From Helicostylum pulchrum (lineage: Eukaryota > Mucoromycota > Mucoromycetes > Mucorales > Mucoraceae), in assembly GCA_025677825.1 (NCBI GenBank), contig JAIXMO010000044.1:186001-250000 (forward strand): a stretch of DNA of 64,000 bases. Direction: 5' to 3'. This document shows positions 1-12,179 of this stretch, piece by piece. The notes beneath the pieces were generated by a model. That model was given only the letters and a program-made list of their open reading frames with translations. It was not told where the DNA came from and made no database searches. The position numbers were made by a program, and so were the translations under genes. The first letter of the stretch is position 1; each line of letters starts with the position of its first letter.

Positions 1-897
1 AGTCAAGATATAAGTCTTCCATTGTTTGTATGATTTCATAATGAAGATCAATCGGTAAGCAAGTCTTTATAAGTGATTTTATACTGTTTTAATATCGTCA
101 ATGGTAAAAGAGAAGGATTTTGAGCGTATGATTTTTATGAACATCAAGGAATCAGAGAAATCGAATAAAGGATGTAAAGCAGAAAAATCCAATTTGATCG
201 AAACTTTATTTTCTTCGGGGTTCCCAATTCTACATATAACTGTATTTTCCCCTCTTTCTAAGAGAATTCTTAGATCATTAGATGTCGCATAATAGTAATA
301 CATAGCTTCTAAATCAGAACAGAACAGAAGTACGTCTTGGTGATCTTCGTTTGATATTAAATTTGCCTTTACAAAAATAGGTCGAATTATGGTTTCTCTA
401 ATTTCCTCCTCCCATTCTGAAGGAACGACAAAGACGCAATGAAAAGAACCTGTATCTATCTACTAATAGACGCATAAAATCCGACACCGCTTGCAACAAA
501 AATATATCACCTTGATCCCAGTTATCTTTGTCTTTTTTAAAGATATGATATGGCCTCTCTTTGAAACCATCATATATTATAGTATCTTTAACTAATTATT
601 ATCATTACAGCTATTAAAACTATCATATCCCCAACTTAAAATATTCCTATGTTGCTTATCATATGCGATAAAAGTATCTTTTCTATATGTATATGCATAC
701 GCTATGAATTCTTCATGTCTTAGAGAATTTCTCATTGATGTAGAAAAATAGTCTATATCAATTTCATTATCTTTTAACACTATATATCAAAAAGAAAAAT
801 TTATAAGACGAAATATTTACTTACAATTGAAAATAAAAGACTACTTACAAATTACCACACAGTTTTTATGTTGATGTAGATCATATATTTCCTCCAT
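1..897 (-). pseudogene. Decayed Hsp70-superfamily (HSPA12-like) ATPase fragment, runs off the left edge
   Basis: Read on the minus strand, an ATG at 897-895 opens a short exon (897-849). A good 68-base intron (848-780) joins it to an exon starting at 779. The frame gives a weak first Hsp70-type phosphate region (KNCVVI followed by IAYAYTYRKDTFIAYD and ILSWGYDSF), as in fungal HSPA12-like proteins. It then stops at 592-594. Homology continues in other frames: DIFLLQAVSDFMRLLVDRY near 500, then VVPSEWEEEIRE and LISNEDHQDVLLFCSDLEA near 430-310, then LLERGENTVICRIGNP near 270-220. The last part aligns by eye with the segment that carries GGGT in active relatives, but GGGT is absent. At least two frame breaks and a stop make it a pseudogene. 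Family assignment is from pattern memory, not a search. Confidence 0.6.
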
Positions 898-2432
898 AAT
901 GCTAAGTAAGTAACACTTTTTTTTAAAAAAATGAAAAAGAGGGAAGGAAGGAGTAAAAGTAAATCTTCTTTCAGGGCTCAGTAAATAAAAAGTACCACAA
1001 GCTCAAAGCCACTGTTGGAACTCAACATTGGAGGAACAAAGTAAAAATGTTATGCTTGCTAAGAGCTACATTTCTTTCCGCTCTATTTTTTAAGTACCAT
1101 AAATTTAAATAATCTGTTATCTACAACGTATATTCTTATTGTTGGGATGTAGCAAATCAATGGACATTATAAAAAGAGGCAAAGTAAACTGTACAACATT
1201 TAAAATTTTCTTGCTCCGTCGAGATATGATTGTAAGGCTCGCACAACTCCCTCCTTTTTGTGTGTCTAGAGGTACAGAAGAACATGATCGTATCATCACT
1301 ATAAATGCATCAGAAAATTCCGTCCTTTGGAGCTATAAATACCGACTACAATTAAATAATATAGAGGAGACTTTAAACAAAATTACAAGACGCAGTATGT
1401 ATATTCATTCGGCAAGTGTTTACCAAAATACCAGATTTTTTTAGTTCAAGACACGTTACACTAACAATTTTTTATTTTATTTTTTTGCTAAAGTATGGCT
1501 TTCTTTTATGATATATCAAAAAGAAAAAGTAGGAGAAAATTCAAGAGAAAGACTTGAATTTATTGAAAGATATCTGGAAGACTATTGTAACTGTACCAAT
1601 TATCGTCAAAGTTCGTTTATTGAGGATACTAAAGTATATACATCATACATCAATAATCTCAGCAATCACTTTCGGCGCGCAGTATATGCGTAGTCAAAAA
1701 TCTACCCCTCAAGCATATGCACGAGTAAGAAAGAAGATTAGCAGAAGAAATATATCAAGAAATAACAACCCCAGCTTGTAACTTTAAATTGGCTATAAAA
1801 AAGTGATTAACCCATTTGAGCGAGCCTAGACAACAATTCGTAGATCCTACTTTAGATAGTTAGGTTGGGCTTGAAAAATAGATGAGATACACTTAAATAA
1901 GTAATCTTGATAATCACTTTGACATTTGACCAGAAAGTATTAATCTCACTGCAAAAATAAATAAAAATAAGCAGGGAAGATTAGCCTCTAGTAACCCTGA
2001 TTAGACTTTTATAATTAAAGTTTTAAGCAATTTAAGCTGTAATGTTTAAAAAGTAAAAGGATGAAACTAGTAAAATAAAAATTCTATTTGTTATTATTGT
2101 AGGGCACTGGTTCTTTTTTTAGTGGAAATCGTAATGATTGTGTAGCCAAAGTAGTACAAAGGAAATATGTTACCGGAACAAGCACAAAAAGTCAAATTAT
2201 ATATATAAAATGGGTAAATTAAAATGGAATAGGGAGTAAAATAAAACTAGTTTACAAAAATTCTCTATACCATCATGAAAAAAAAAAGAATGCATCTTGT
2301 TATTTATATACACATAAAAAAAAATTAACCTTTTTTTTTGTGTATAAATATTGCCGTTTGTTTATCATCTCCTTTTTATTTCATCTTTTTTTTTTTTTCT
2401 TCTTATCTTTTTCTTTATTAAAGTAATTTTAT
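898..2432. other. Intergenic stretch, no recognisable gene
   Basis: Only short open frames occur here (for example 1139-1444 and 1508-1693 on the plus strand), with no recognised domain and no consistent splice model. The last 150 bases before the trehalase start are rich in poly-T and poly-A tracts, as seen upstream of most genes in this window, and probably hold its promoter and leader. Confidence 0.5.
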
Positions 2433-4980
2433 ATGCAATCGACTATTCATGTCGTATCAAATCAAGATGTTGATGTTCATGCCCCAGCTAAAACATATTA
2501 CACTACTGGAAGTAATGCAGGTGGATTTATCAGTAGATTAAAATCTTTTACTGTATGTTTATGTATATAAATAGTGATGAAATTAAAGTACTAACAAATT
2601 TATATTATATATATAATAGCCGCTCATGGATAAATATCAAGGTATACCTCCACGTAAAAGAAGAGCTTCTCACGGTAACTAATATTATATGTATATATAC
2701 AAGAAAAAAAAAACGTGCTTATATCCTGTTGTATTAGATGATAAGAACAAGGCCCAAAAATTTTTAATTGACGTAAAAGAAACTCAAAGGATTCTAGTAG
2801 AGCAAGAAGACACGGATGGAGATTTTCAAATTACGGTGAATGATTTGGGACCTAAATCATTTTCGGTTGGTACAGCGGATTCGGGTGGATATCGTAAAAT
2901 TGAAATTCGCGGTACATATATGCTTTCCAACTTACTTCAAGAATTGGCACTTGCAGATGATTTTGGCCGTAAGCATATTGTTCTAGATGAGGCCAGATTG
3001 AACGAGAACCCTGTAGATCGTTTATCCCGTATGATCAAGCATAACTTTTGGGACGGTTTAACTCGTCGTATTGATGCAGAAGGACTTGAGATTATTTGTG
3101 CGGACACAAAGAACCGTTCTGCTAATCATAACCCGCGTATTTACATTCCTTATAGCGAAGACGCCATGTTTGAATACTATAAAGAAGCTGCTGAAACTCG
3201 ATCTCATTTAAACTTGGAAGTAGAAAGGTTACCAAAGGACATTACACCAGAGTATGTTAAAAGCATTAATGATCGACCTGGTATTCTTGCACTTGCGATG
3301 GAAAAAGAATTCGATGAGATTAGTCGAAAGTATATTTGGCGTGGTGTACCGTTTGTTGTGCCAGGTGGAAGATTTAACGAAATGTACGGTTGGGATTCTT
3401 ATTTTGAAACGTTGGGGTTATTGATTGATGGTCGTACCAATCTTGCACAAGGTATGGTAGATAACTTTGTTTACCAAATTAAACACTACGGTAAAATTTT
3501 GAATGCCAATCGTTCTTACTACCTAAGTCGATCTCAACCTCCTTTTTTAACTGATATGGCTATTCGCGTATTCAAAAAACTGGATCATTCAACTACTGAA
3601 CTCAAGCTGAAGCAATTGTCTTGGTTAGCAAACGTCATTCGAACTGCAATTAAAGAATACAACCAAGTTTGGATGTCTGAGCCTCGTTATGATAAAAAAA
3701 CCGGCCTTTCCAGATTTAGACCGGAAGGTTTAGGTATACCTCCCGAAACCGAAGCTTCACATTTTGATCATGTGATTCAACCGTTCGCTGCTGAGGCACA
3801 GTTAAATATTAACGAGTACATGCACTGTTATAATAACGGAACTATCAAGGAGCCAAAATTAGATGAATATTTCTTACATGATCGTGCCGTACGTGAATCA
3901 GGTCATGATACCACTTATCGATACGAAAAAGTGTGCGCCAATCTTGCTACAGTTGATTTAAACTCTTTGCTTTACAAGTATGAAACTGATATTGCTGATA
4001 TTATTGAAAACTTGTACGACGGTGAACTGTCTTGGAAAGAGGATGACACACTGGTGCGTCATACAGCTGATTCATGGAGAGACAAGGCAAGTATTCGAAA
4101 AGAAAGAATGGACAAGTACCTTTGGAATCAAGAAAAGCATCTCTATTTTGATTATGATACTATTTTGGAAAAACAAACAAACTATGAATCAGTAACCACG
4201 TTTTGGGCCATGTGGGCAAAATGTGCTAGTGAGAAACAAGCAGAAGACATGATTGAACATTCTCTTTATAAGTTTGAAGTACTTGGTGGCCTTGTGTCAG
4301 GTACTGAAGAATCAAGAGGTATTACTTCTTTGGATAGACCTAATCGTCAATGGGATTTTCCTTTTGGCTGGGCTCCTCATCAAATTATGGCATGGCAAGG
4401 ATTCGAAAATTATGGAAAGCATGCAATTGCAGAAAGAATATCTTATCGTTGGTTGTATACGTAAGTAAAGCATTCAGAAGGAAAAAAAATGATGTCGACA
4501 TTTATTTATTTATTTATATACAATGTTTTATATAGTATTACCAAATCTTTTGTTGATTTTAATGGTGTAGTACCAGAAAAATTTGATATTGTAGGCATGA
4601 CTCATAAAGTACAAGTAGAGTACGGTAATGTAGGCGTAGACTTTAAATATGTACCAAGGGAAGGGTTTGGCTGGATGAATGCATCTTACCAAATTGGCCT
4701 TAGTTTAATTAGTACCAAAATGCGTCGCGCTTTAGGAACTTGTACTCATCCTGATTTATTCTTTGAAAAGACGCTTAATAATACGACGATTGATCCCGAG
4801 GAAATCTCTCGTCGTTTGAGACGTAGAAAATCGGCTGAAGCTGCGGCAAGAACTATTACGCGTAATGGTCAAATCACAGCTGCTATTACTCGTATTGGAG
4901 GTGGTGGCGGTGGTGGTTCTGGTCATATAGATCCTGCTGCATCCTCAAGATTTTTAGAATTGACTGAACCACACAACTAA
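2433..4980 (+). CDS. NTH1: Neutral (cAMP-regulated) trehalase, GH37
   Basis: Hydrolyses intracellular trehalose to two glucose molecules in the cytosol. Exons 2433-2552, 2620-2674, 2738-4460 and 4536-4980 give 780 residues, near the usual length for fungal neutral trehalases. Both trehalase signatures are present: [15 protein letters not shown] near residue 267 and [10 protein letters not shown] near 596. An N-terminal KRRAS motif (Ser about 57) fits a protein kinase A site. [12 protein letters not shown] (about 83-94) matches the calcium-binding loop that links 14-3-3 control to activity in yeast Nth1. Both marks argue for the neutral rather than the acid, secreted enzyme; no signal peptide is seen. 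The C-terminus carries a run of seven glycines before [10 protein letters not shown], which is unusual for the family. The third exon start was chosen because phase 1 and the RRASHDD junction both fit. Confidence 0.95.
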
Positions 4981-5219
4981 TATATATGTTATTTATATAT
5001 AATAAACTTTCTCTTTTTAAGGGGACCATGTCCTTGGGATTGTTTCTGCATAAATAATTGGAATATATTTATACGCGTATATTTTGTAAGGTGCATCTAG
5101 GGGAGACTTCACACCTTTTTCTTGTCGGTTTTTTTACTTTAAAAAGTTATCATCAATAGCGTAACAATATTCGTAATAAAAACACATGAGAAAGTAACTA
5201 ATTTATCAACCTAATATGT
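4981..5219. other. Intergenic, trehalase 3' region
   Basis: AT-rich sequence with AATAAA-like signals soon after the trehalase stop (around 5000). No gene is seen before the repeated 5' module that begins near 5220. Confidence 0.4.
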
Positions 5220-5362
5220 ATTTATTCCGTTATTTTTTTTGGAATAGATAAATCACTTTTCTTCCTCTTTTCGTTTACAAATGCATATCAGTAAGTATTT
5301 TTTACATGTATACTTTTTAAAAGAGCTTATCAATACTCATTTATTACTCTGCATTTTTTTAG
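5220..5362 (+). repeat. Copy A of a duplicated 5' module (leader, ATGCAT start, first intron)
   Basis: This segment resembles 37448-37610 along its length. Both have a T-rich tract, then ATAGATAAATCACTTTTCTT, a second pyrimidine tract, a start ATGCAT, a GTA-type donor, the shared words TACTTTTTAAAAGA and TTATTCATTTA-like sequence, and an acceptor ending TTTTTTTAG. The layout (leader, mini-exon, intron) suggests two copies of a gene family rather than transposon ends, since no inverted or direct repeat flanks either copy. Confidence 0.65.
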
Positions 5363-5679
5363 AGCTCAAAAAAAGTAAATTTAGTGCCTTATATTAACTA
5401 TACCCGGTTTGCTTAGGAAGAACTGTATCCTTTTGTACGGACATAAAGCAAAAAAGAAAGAAAAAACGCTTATTTATTATAAAGATATCTATACCCCCAA
5501 AAAATGTCACGGATTTCCTTTTTGTTTCGTTCTAATTCAGAAGCATCTTATTAATAAAAACATAGAAGTTCCTTCAGGAATCGATGTTGATGACTTCTTT
5601 AATAAATAACTGGTCTTTCAAAGACTATCTATCGTCTCTTGACGATCTCAGCGTCATGAATTTAAAGAAGCTCAAATCC

Positions 5680-5714
<35 letters not shown>

Positions 5715-7325
5715 GATTATGTAAACCTTCTTGATTCTTTAAAGAATAAATTAAATCTAGGTCGTTGCTTAATAGCTTCCACTAACAAGCTTAGAAGCGA
5801 AAGCGTAAGACAATATTGCTAAAAATCCTAAAAGCACATCTAATAAATTTACGTATAGAGCTCCGACGAGAAGTTGAAAGCGGTACTGCGCGAGGCTCAA
5901 GTTACTCCTGCTATCAACATTTCTTAAATTAAAGGTTCAACAATCCTAATAGCTGGAAGAGATAGTAACACCGTTATCATAGACAAGGTAAATGGCTTTT
6001 TATTCACTTTATCATACCTATTTACTAATACGCGTACGTTTGACAGGGCAAGGGAAAGTTGAACGAAGATAACGATTCCGCAGTCGACGTAGAAAAAAAA
6101 ACAAAAAAAAGTACAGTTATATCGAGCCTGTCACAACTGAAACTCTTTATAACTTCAACAGCCACGAATTCGACTTCCAGTACAAAAAATATATCGACAA
6201 AGTTGTTTCAATTAAGCTCAACGAGGGTCATATTTTCGAGGACGCGGCAGTTACCAGTTCTTACGATATAAATATGAAAACCCAATTATCTCTTAGTGGT
6301 ATTGACCAAAACCCTGCTCTCTTAGAGTTTCTCCGAGAAGTTGTTGAGCCAGATTTAGAAGACTTGTCTTTGTGGGCGGGTTTATACCCCATCAAAAAAG
6401 GGTTTCAGAAGAAGAAAATAATCTAGTCTTTGGTAAGCTCATGACCGCTAACTACTGGAAAAATTACGTGAAGCAAGTAGTCGGTGTGAAGCTGAATGAT
6501 AGGACTCCTTTTGTGGAGCACGTTGTACCGTTGTACTGTTGTTCAAGTACTTCAGCGCCGTATATAAAATACAGTGGGCTTTCAATGGTAAGGCTTGCTA
6601 CAAAAAAAAAGTTTAGTTGTGATCACTTAAATCCAAAGTTTTATCAATTTAAGGTGCGAGAAAGGTTTGGAGACAATTAGGTATATCCCTCTTTACCACG
6701 CAGATTAATCAGGAAGAAGAATACTTTCTGAACGGTGTCGGATATTCAGTAGAAGCATCGGATGAAATTCTTTTGGTAGAATCATCTGTGTAAGCTATTT
6801 ATATGAGCATATATTGCGGAACCTAATTTGACTTTTTCGTATAGTGATGACGGCGAATACCACAGCAAAGAAAATACGATGAAGTTGCTGGAATGTAGCA
6901 TTAGGTCTTTTATATCAAAGGCAGCAAAAATGAAGTTCTCCTCAATAGAGACATTTAAAAAAAGAAGTTCTTTTACCTGCTTGTACTGCAAAGATAAGCT
7001 TACCATGGTGTCTACTTTTCTTGCAGATAAAGAGCGTTGGGGCTTCGTCTTTGTTAGAGAGGCTAATACTCCTAGGTCGCGGGAGAGTCGTTACGACTGG
7101 CTCCAAGTATTCGAGTTGGTATACTGCTTAAAGGTAAATATTCTAATAATAAACCAACTAGATACGGTCACTTATTTATCTCATCTACTAGAACCATTGT
7201 TACGCCCGTTTAAATTCAAGGCAACACGAACCTTGGATTTTTATATAAATACCCTTTTTCTTTTTAACTCAAAACAGGAACGAAAGTTCTTGGTAATAAA
7301 TAAGTTTATAAAATATTCTACTTGA
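5281..7325 (+). pseudogene. Broken multi-exon gene of unknown family
   Basis: Starts with the ATGCAT mini-exon at 5281. Downstream, long coding-like stretches appear in changing frames. One ends VPSGIDVDDFFNK near 5608. A 102-codon open frame without its own ATG runs 6121-6426 (YNFNSHEFDFQYKKYIDKVV ... LREVVEPDLEDLSLWAGLYP). A shifted frame runs 6400-6680 (TANYWKNYVKQVVGVKLNDR). A block EEEYFLNGVGYSVEASDEIL (about 6713-6790) has a plausible donor at 6791 and acceptor at 6844. The last block has LYCKDKLTMVSTFLADKERW and SRYDWLQVFELVYCLK. A run of about 32 A's at 5682-5713 sits inside the region. I recall similar C-terminal blocks in repeated hypothetical proteins of Mucorales but cannot name a function. 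Confidence 0.5.
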
Positions 7326-7524
7326 TTTTTATAAGTTTTTCCTCTACAATTCCTCTATGATTAACTCCAGTATTTTCTTCTTACATTTTGTGCTTTAAAA
7401 TAACAATTACGCAAAAAATAAAAAGATAGATTCAAACATAGCTAGTCTTATTATTAAGATAAAAAAAGAGATGTAGTTTATAGAGTAGTTGTATATAAAA
7501 TAAAAGTACAATTTAATAAAGCGG

Positions 7525-8761
7525 CTACGTAGTTTCATGATGATGAGGATCATAAACATAATTGCGACTGGGAGGAGGGGTTGGAAAGTACTTGTAATAA
7601 GCGTTAAGAACAGCAAATGTGCCGAATAAAATCAAGCCAATACCAAGGAACCATAAACCAATAAAACCTCCATGTACGCTGATAACCTGATTAATTGCAT
7701 CTGAAAAGGCATCTCTATTGGAAACCATTGTAGGATGTCGAAGCGACTTAAACATAAATACAGCTACAAACATAAAGACCTAATAAAATGACAGTTAACT
7801 TTTTTTTTTTTTTTTTTTTTCGTCACTAGTTTTTAATGATACCTTACACCAGCTCTGGCTAAGAAACCTAAATGACCAAGTACATATAAAATGTACTTTT
7901 CGGTCTTTGTTATTTCTTTTATTTTCAAGTCTACATGCCATCGATCGGAAAAGCCGTTTTGGGCTTGAGTTATAAAGGCGATTAAAAAAGCGACACCGAA
8001 TACACCTACAGCCATACGATACACCCATTGATCGGAGCTAGCCCAACAAGCAGGGAAGCAGCCTGTGGATCCTTTAGCACCCTTCATTCTTTCCTCACGT
8101 GATTGATGCAATAGTTGACCGATGTATACCAAGTAAACGATATATACGATGCCTGAAACAATAGGAGATACTCTTGCGCGAAAGAAATTTCCAAATGGAG
8201 CTTGTAATGCATCATAACTCTGCCCTGAAAAACCTTCCCAACTTTTTTTTTTTAAGTACAGCGAATGGGTATGAGTTGATTTTTTATATACAGCTAAAGT
8301 TTTACTTACAATCTCCAAAGAGAGTAAAATAATACACCTATAAACATTATGATAAGTATAGGTGTACCGATTGAAAACAATCCCAAGAAAATAAAAGCGC
8401 CCTGAAAAAAGTTTTAATGAAATTTTGTTTTTTGTAAGAGAATTTATTAGATATATGTACTAACCATGGGAGATTCAGTACCTGTAATATCGCCTTTTAA
8501 ATGTTGAGCTGTAGCAATACATAATCCACCCATGACAGCATATACAATTCCTTTCGCTATAAAGCCAATTCTACCTAGCCAAGTGACAATAACGTAATGC
8601 TTTAATCGAACACCTTTTGGTTTATAAAAAGCAGATATCCACTGATCATGTATCCACGATCGAAATGATGGCTTTGCAGGTTCATTTGTTTGTTCAATTG
8701 CGCTGTCTATAGATATACTAACATCTTCAATATTATTATTATCATTATTATTAGTGTACAT
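7525..8761 (-). CDS. DUF1206-family multi-pass membrane protein
   Basis: Exons (minus strand) 8761-8465, 8401-8310, 8241-7848 and 7779-7525 give 345 residues with no stop. The protein has about six hydrophobic segments arranged as three similar pairs. Each pair starts with a variant of the DUF1206 core: LGRIGFIAKGIVYAVMGGL, a middle PFGNFF...GIVYIVYL unit, and LGHLGFLARAGVFMFVAVFM. DUF1206 is best known from bacteria, with some fungal members; its function is unknown. The N-terminus is polar (about 60 residues) and the tail is short and His-rich (DPHHHETT). It is divergent from the kinase gene at 9346 and may share its promoter region. Confidence 0.75.
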
Positions 8762-9345
8762 TTATAAAAGTTACAAGGTAAGTAGTTGCAAAAGAAAAGA
8801 AAAAGGAAAGAAGAGAGAGAGAAAACTATTTATTGGAGTTTTTATAAGTATTGGTTTATGCGTTGTATCGTAATGCATGATATGAATGATTTACTTGTAC
8901 ATGGTTATTATGGAAACTTCTTCGAAACAAATGCAGTAACTAACAAAAACTCAACATTCATCATTTATTAATTCCGATAAGAGTTACACCAAGAAGACAG
9001 TTAGAAGACAAGTTTTAGTACATGTGTTTAAGCTTCCAAAAAGAGTATATAAATGATTCCAATGACTTGTAACTTTTTATTGGCAAATTATCTGGTATTT
9101 ACATAAAATTAAAATGATAGGAGTCATAACTATACCTTGCATAATATGATAACTATTTTATATTATTTCATACGTGTATTATGTTTGTATACAGACACAC
9201 ACATACAAGCATAAGTAAGAATAAAGGAGATGCAAAAATAAGCCACTTTTTGCTTGTGTTTTTTAAACACGTTTTTTTTTTTGGTTTATTTAAATTTTTC
9301 TTTTTCTTTCTCCTATTATATAATACATACACACACAAACACTCA
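8762..9345. other. Intergenic between divergent genes
   Basis: About 580 bases between the divergent DUF1206 and kinase starts. It holds AT-rich sequence, a purine-rich tract near 8790-8825 and CA-rich repeats just before 9346. No gene or motif is recognised; it presumably contains both promoters. Confidence 0.4.
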
Positions 9346-11563
9346 ATGCAACAAGTGAATGGTGTACCTGTTCTTTCTTCAGACCCAAGTTTATTGTACT
9401 TTGGTTTAGATGAAGAACCGACTTGGTTCAGTGCGCAAGGAGGAGTTTATAAATGTATTGAACGTACAACAGATAAACATGTAGCAGTAAAAAAGTATCT
9501 AGTAGAAGAAGATAGTCAACATCAGGATATGTTTGTCATGCCAAAAGAACTTGTAGAAAACGAAATATATTCCATGACAAAGTGTCTTCATCCAAACATT
9601 TTAAAATTATTAGCTGTTCATTTACACCAAGAGTTTGTCTACTTGATTATGCCACTTTGTACTGGTGGGTCTTTGCAACAATATGTATTTGACCATCACC
9701 TTACTGTTGGGCAACTTGTTCATATTATTACTTCCGTAAATATTTTTTTACCCTTTTATAAATTATTTATTTATTCAAATTATCTTTTTTTTTTTTAGAT
9801 TGCTTCTGGTTTAGCCAAGGTGCATAGTTATGGTTATATTCATAGAGACATAAAATGTGATAACATCTTTCTGGATCAAGAAGACAATAGCATTGTTATT
9901 GGTAAATAATAAGAATATTACTATTTTATAAAAGAAAGCCAAAAGTATTCACATATTTTATACTAGGTGATTTTGGCGTTGTTTCTATCTCGCCTGCAGC
10001 CGATTCAAGTGTAGAAGAAGCTGGGGTTGTGTTATTCTGGTCACCTGAATTAGTGCAACAAAAGATTGTAAATCATAAAGTGGATGTTTGGGCATTAGGT
10101 ATTGTTATTTTAGAAGTATTGAATGGTGGTAAAGCACCTTATGAAGATGAAAAGTTAGACGAAGATGAGGTAAAAATAACAAGTTTGACACCTTTTTTAT
10201 TTATTTATTTAATTTGCAAGCTAATTTTTTTTTATTGTAGATTAAACAGAGAATCTTGGATGCTGGTAAACCAGATTATCCACCTAATTTACCTTCTCGC
10301 CTTGTGGACTTATTGGATTGTTGCCTTGACCCTGATCCACGTATAAGATCTTCAGCTAGTAGTATCTTGCAGGTAAATAATAAACAGTCAAAACTAAAAA
10401 TAGCCGCTTATTCCCCTTTATTTATTATTCATTTTATTCACTTTATAATTATTACTGTGTAGCACCCATTTTTAAAAGATTATGAACCCGAGTTATTATT
10501 CCCAGCTACTAGATTAGAGGAAGAAGAAGAAGATATATCATCACAGTCAGATTCAGATCAACTGGATAATATTATGCATGATATTATTATAGAACAGGAG
10601 ACACCAAACGAACTAAATCATAAACAGTTAAATACTACTACGGACGTGCATTATTTCGACACAGAAACCGCTTCTGTGTTACCTCTTCCACCTACGAAAT
10701 GTAGATTACCACTTCCTTCCTTTTCTTTCGATAAATCTATTTCTGCCGCTACTCCTGTAAAAGAAAAGATTGCAAATGTTATTCGTAAAAGACAATCTTT
10801 AACTGATTCGAATCGTAGTCAAGGTTCTCGTATTCCCATGTTGTGTATTTTAAAACCCGTCACTGAAGAACCTGTTGCTGCTGCTATTATCGTTAAACAA
10901 CCACGTTTAAGATCTGTCAAGTCTGTCAGATTACCACCTCAACAATTAATACAACAAAAGTCATCGGTTGATGTAACACCTATACCACCAAGAAAACCAC
11001 TTAATAGATCAAATACCGCACCTGCACCTGCTCAAAAGAGACAATCTCAAAGATCTCCATCAAGTGATGTTAAATCCAATTTACGAAAACCTAAAATTAC
11101 TTCACCTCAACCACCACCTACTCAAAAAGCTAAAAAAGAACTACCACCTAAATCATCTATTTACAGACATAAACGACTTCCAGCAGGAGAAAGTCGTACT
11201 GCTAGATTAATGATGGGAGTAAGTACAACTGGTCGTAGACAATCTTTTAGACAAAGAGAAGAAACAGAAAAGGAAGTTGCACCTACTTTAGGGAATCGAT
11301 TTGGTAAATTATTCAACAAAAAAGAAACAGAAAAGAAGAGACCCATCTCTTTTGCTGCTTCTTCTTCATCTGCTTTACTTTCAAAACCACCACAACAACA
11401 TAATACAGAAACCTCTTCTATTAAATCTATACCCAATAAGCTCACTACTCGCTCAAGAAGACAGTCTGTACCCATTCCTCCTAGTAAATTGATCGAAGAA
11501 ACAAAGAGTACTAAAAAATCTAATGGTATCAAAAACAGCATAAAAGCACTTCGAGTTCATTAA
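9346..11563 (+). CDS. Ste20/PAK-like serine/threonine protein kinase with long basic tail
   Basis: Exons 9346-9735, 9799-9901, 9967-10169, 10241-10372 and 10463-11563 give 642 residues. The kinase domain fills about residues 20-290: VAVK lysine near 49, HRDIKCDN catalytic loop (Asp about 147) and DFG (about 166-168). Subdomain VIII reads LFWSPEL in place of the usual PYWMAPE, followed by DVWALGIVILEVLNG and ending HPFL. Overall shape is closest to Ste20/PAK kinases. The glycine-rich loop is poorly kept (SAQGGVYKC), and the activation segment lacks a clear TPY-like threonine, so regulation by loop phosphorylation may differ. The C-terminal 330 residues are Ser/Pro/Lys-rich with PPxP motifs and RRQS repeats, a likely disordered docking region. 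The start at 9346 is preferred to upstream in-frame codons because domain similarity begins after it. Confidence 0.85.
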
Positions 11564-12179
11564 TTTTTTCTCTCTCTCTCTCTCTCTTTACGTCATTATT
11601 TATTCTTATGAAAATGTTAAATCTTACCCCCAATTCTCTCTTTCACCCACACTCACACTCACAAATACTCTCTCACACACACATACATAATACAACTCCA
11701 TTTTTTTCAAAGTATAAATACTATTCCCCCACCCCCCTTTTTTTTTCTCTACCATAATTAATTACTTCATATATATTTTATAATTAAAATTTTAAGCTTC
11801 TTTTTTTCTTTTTTAGTTACAGAACTGTTTCAGATTAAAAAAGAGGCAAATAACTTTATTTCTATTTAGGTTACCCAGCTTTTTATAAATTGTTTGAAGC
11901 TACACAAATTAATTCTAACCCTGGTGAGGTGTACACCTATCATGTCACTTGTCTGACAGCTTTTTTTTTTTTACATGCAATAGACATTATATCCTTGTAA
12001 TGTCATCATGTATCCAAGTTTTTTCACTAGTTACTGTTTTATACCACATGACTCAAAAGTACATGTATAGGACTTGTGAAAGAGTTTACGAGATATATGA
12101 CTGCTTTTCAAGTAGAAAAAAAAAAGTGGAGGGGGGAAGCTACTGAGGGTTACTCTCTATTTCTTTTCTTTTTTTCAAG
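11564..12179. other. Intergenic with simple repeats
   Basis: Begins with a (TC)n tract at 11567-11587, then CA/CT-rich sequence to about 11690 and several poly-T runs. Nothing gene-like is seen before the frataxin start; small open frames such as 11949-12146 have no support. Confidence 0.5.

Noticed and set aside
9181..9345. Upstream start for the Ste20-like kinase
   Set aside because: The extension is Phe/Leu from T-tracts and has no similarity to kinases; the ATG at 9346 is in a better context.
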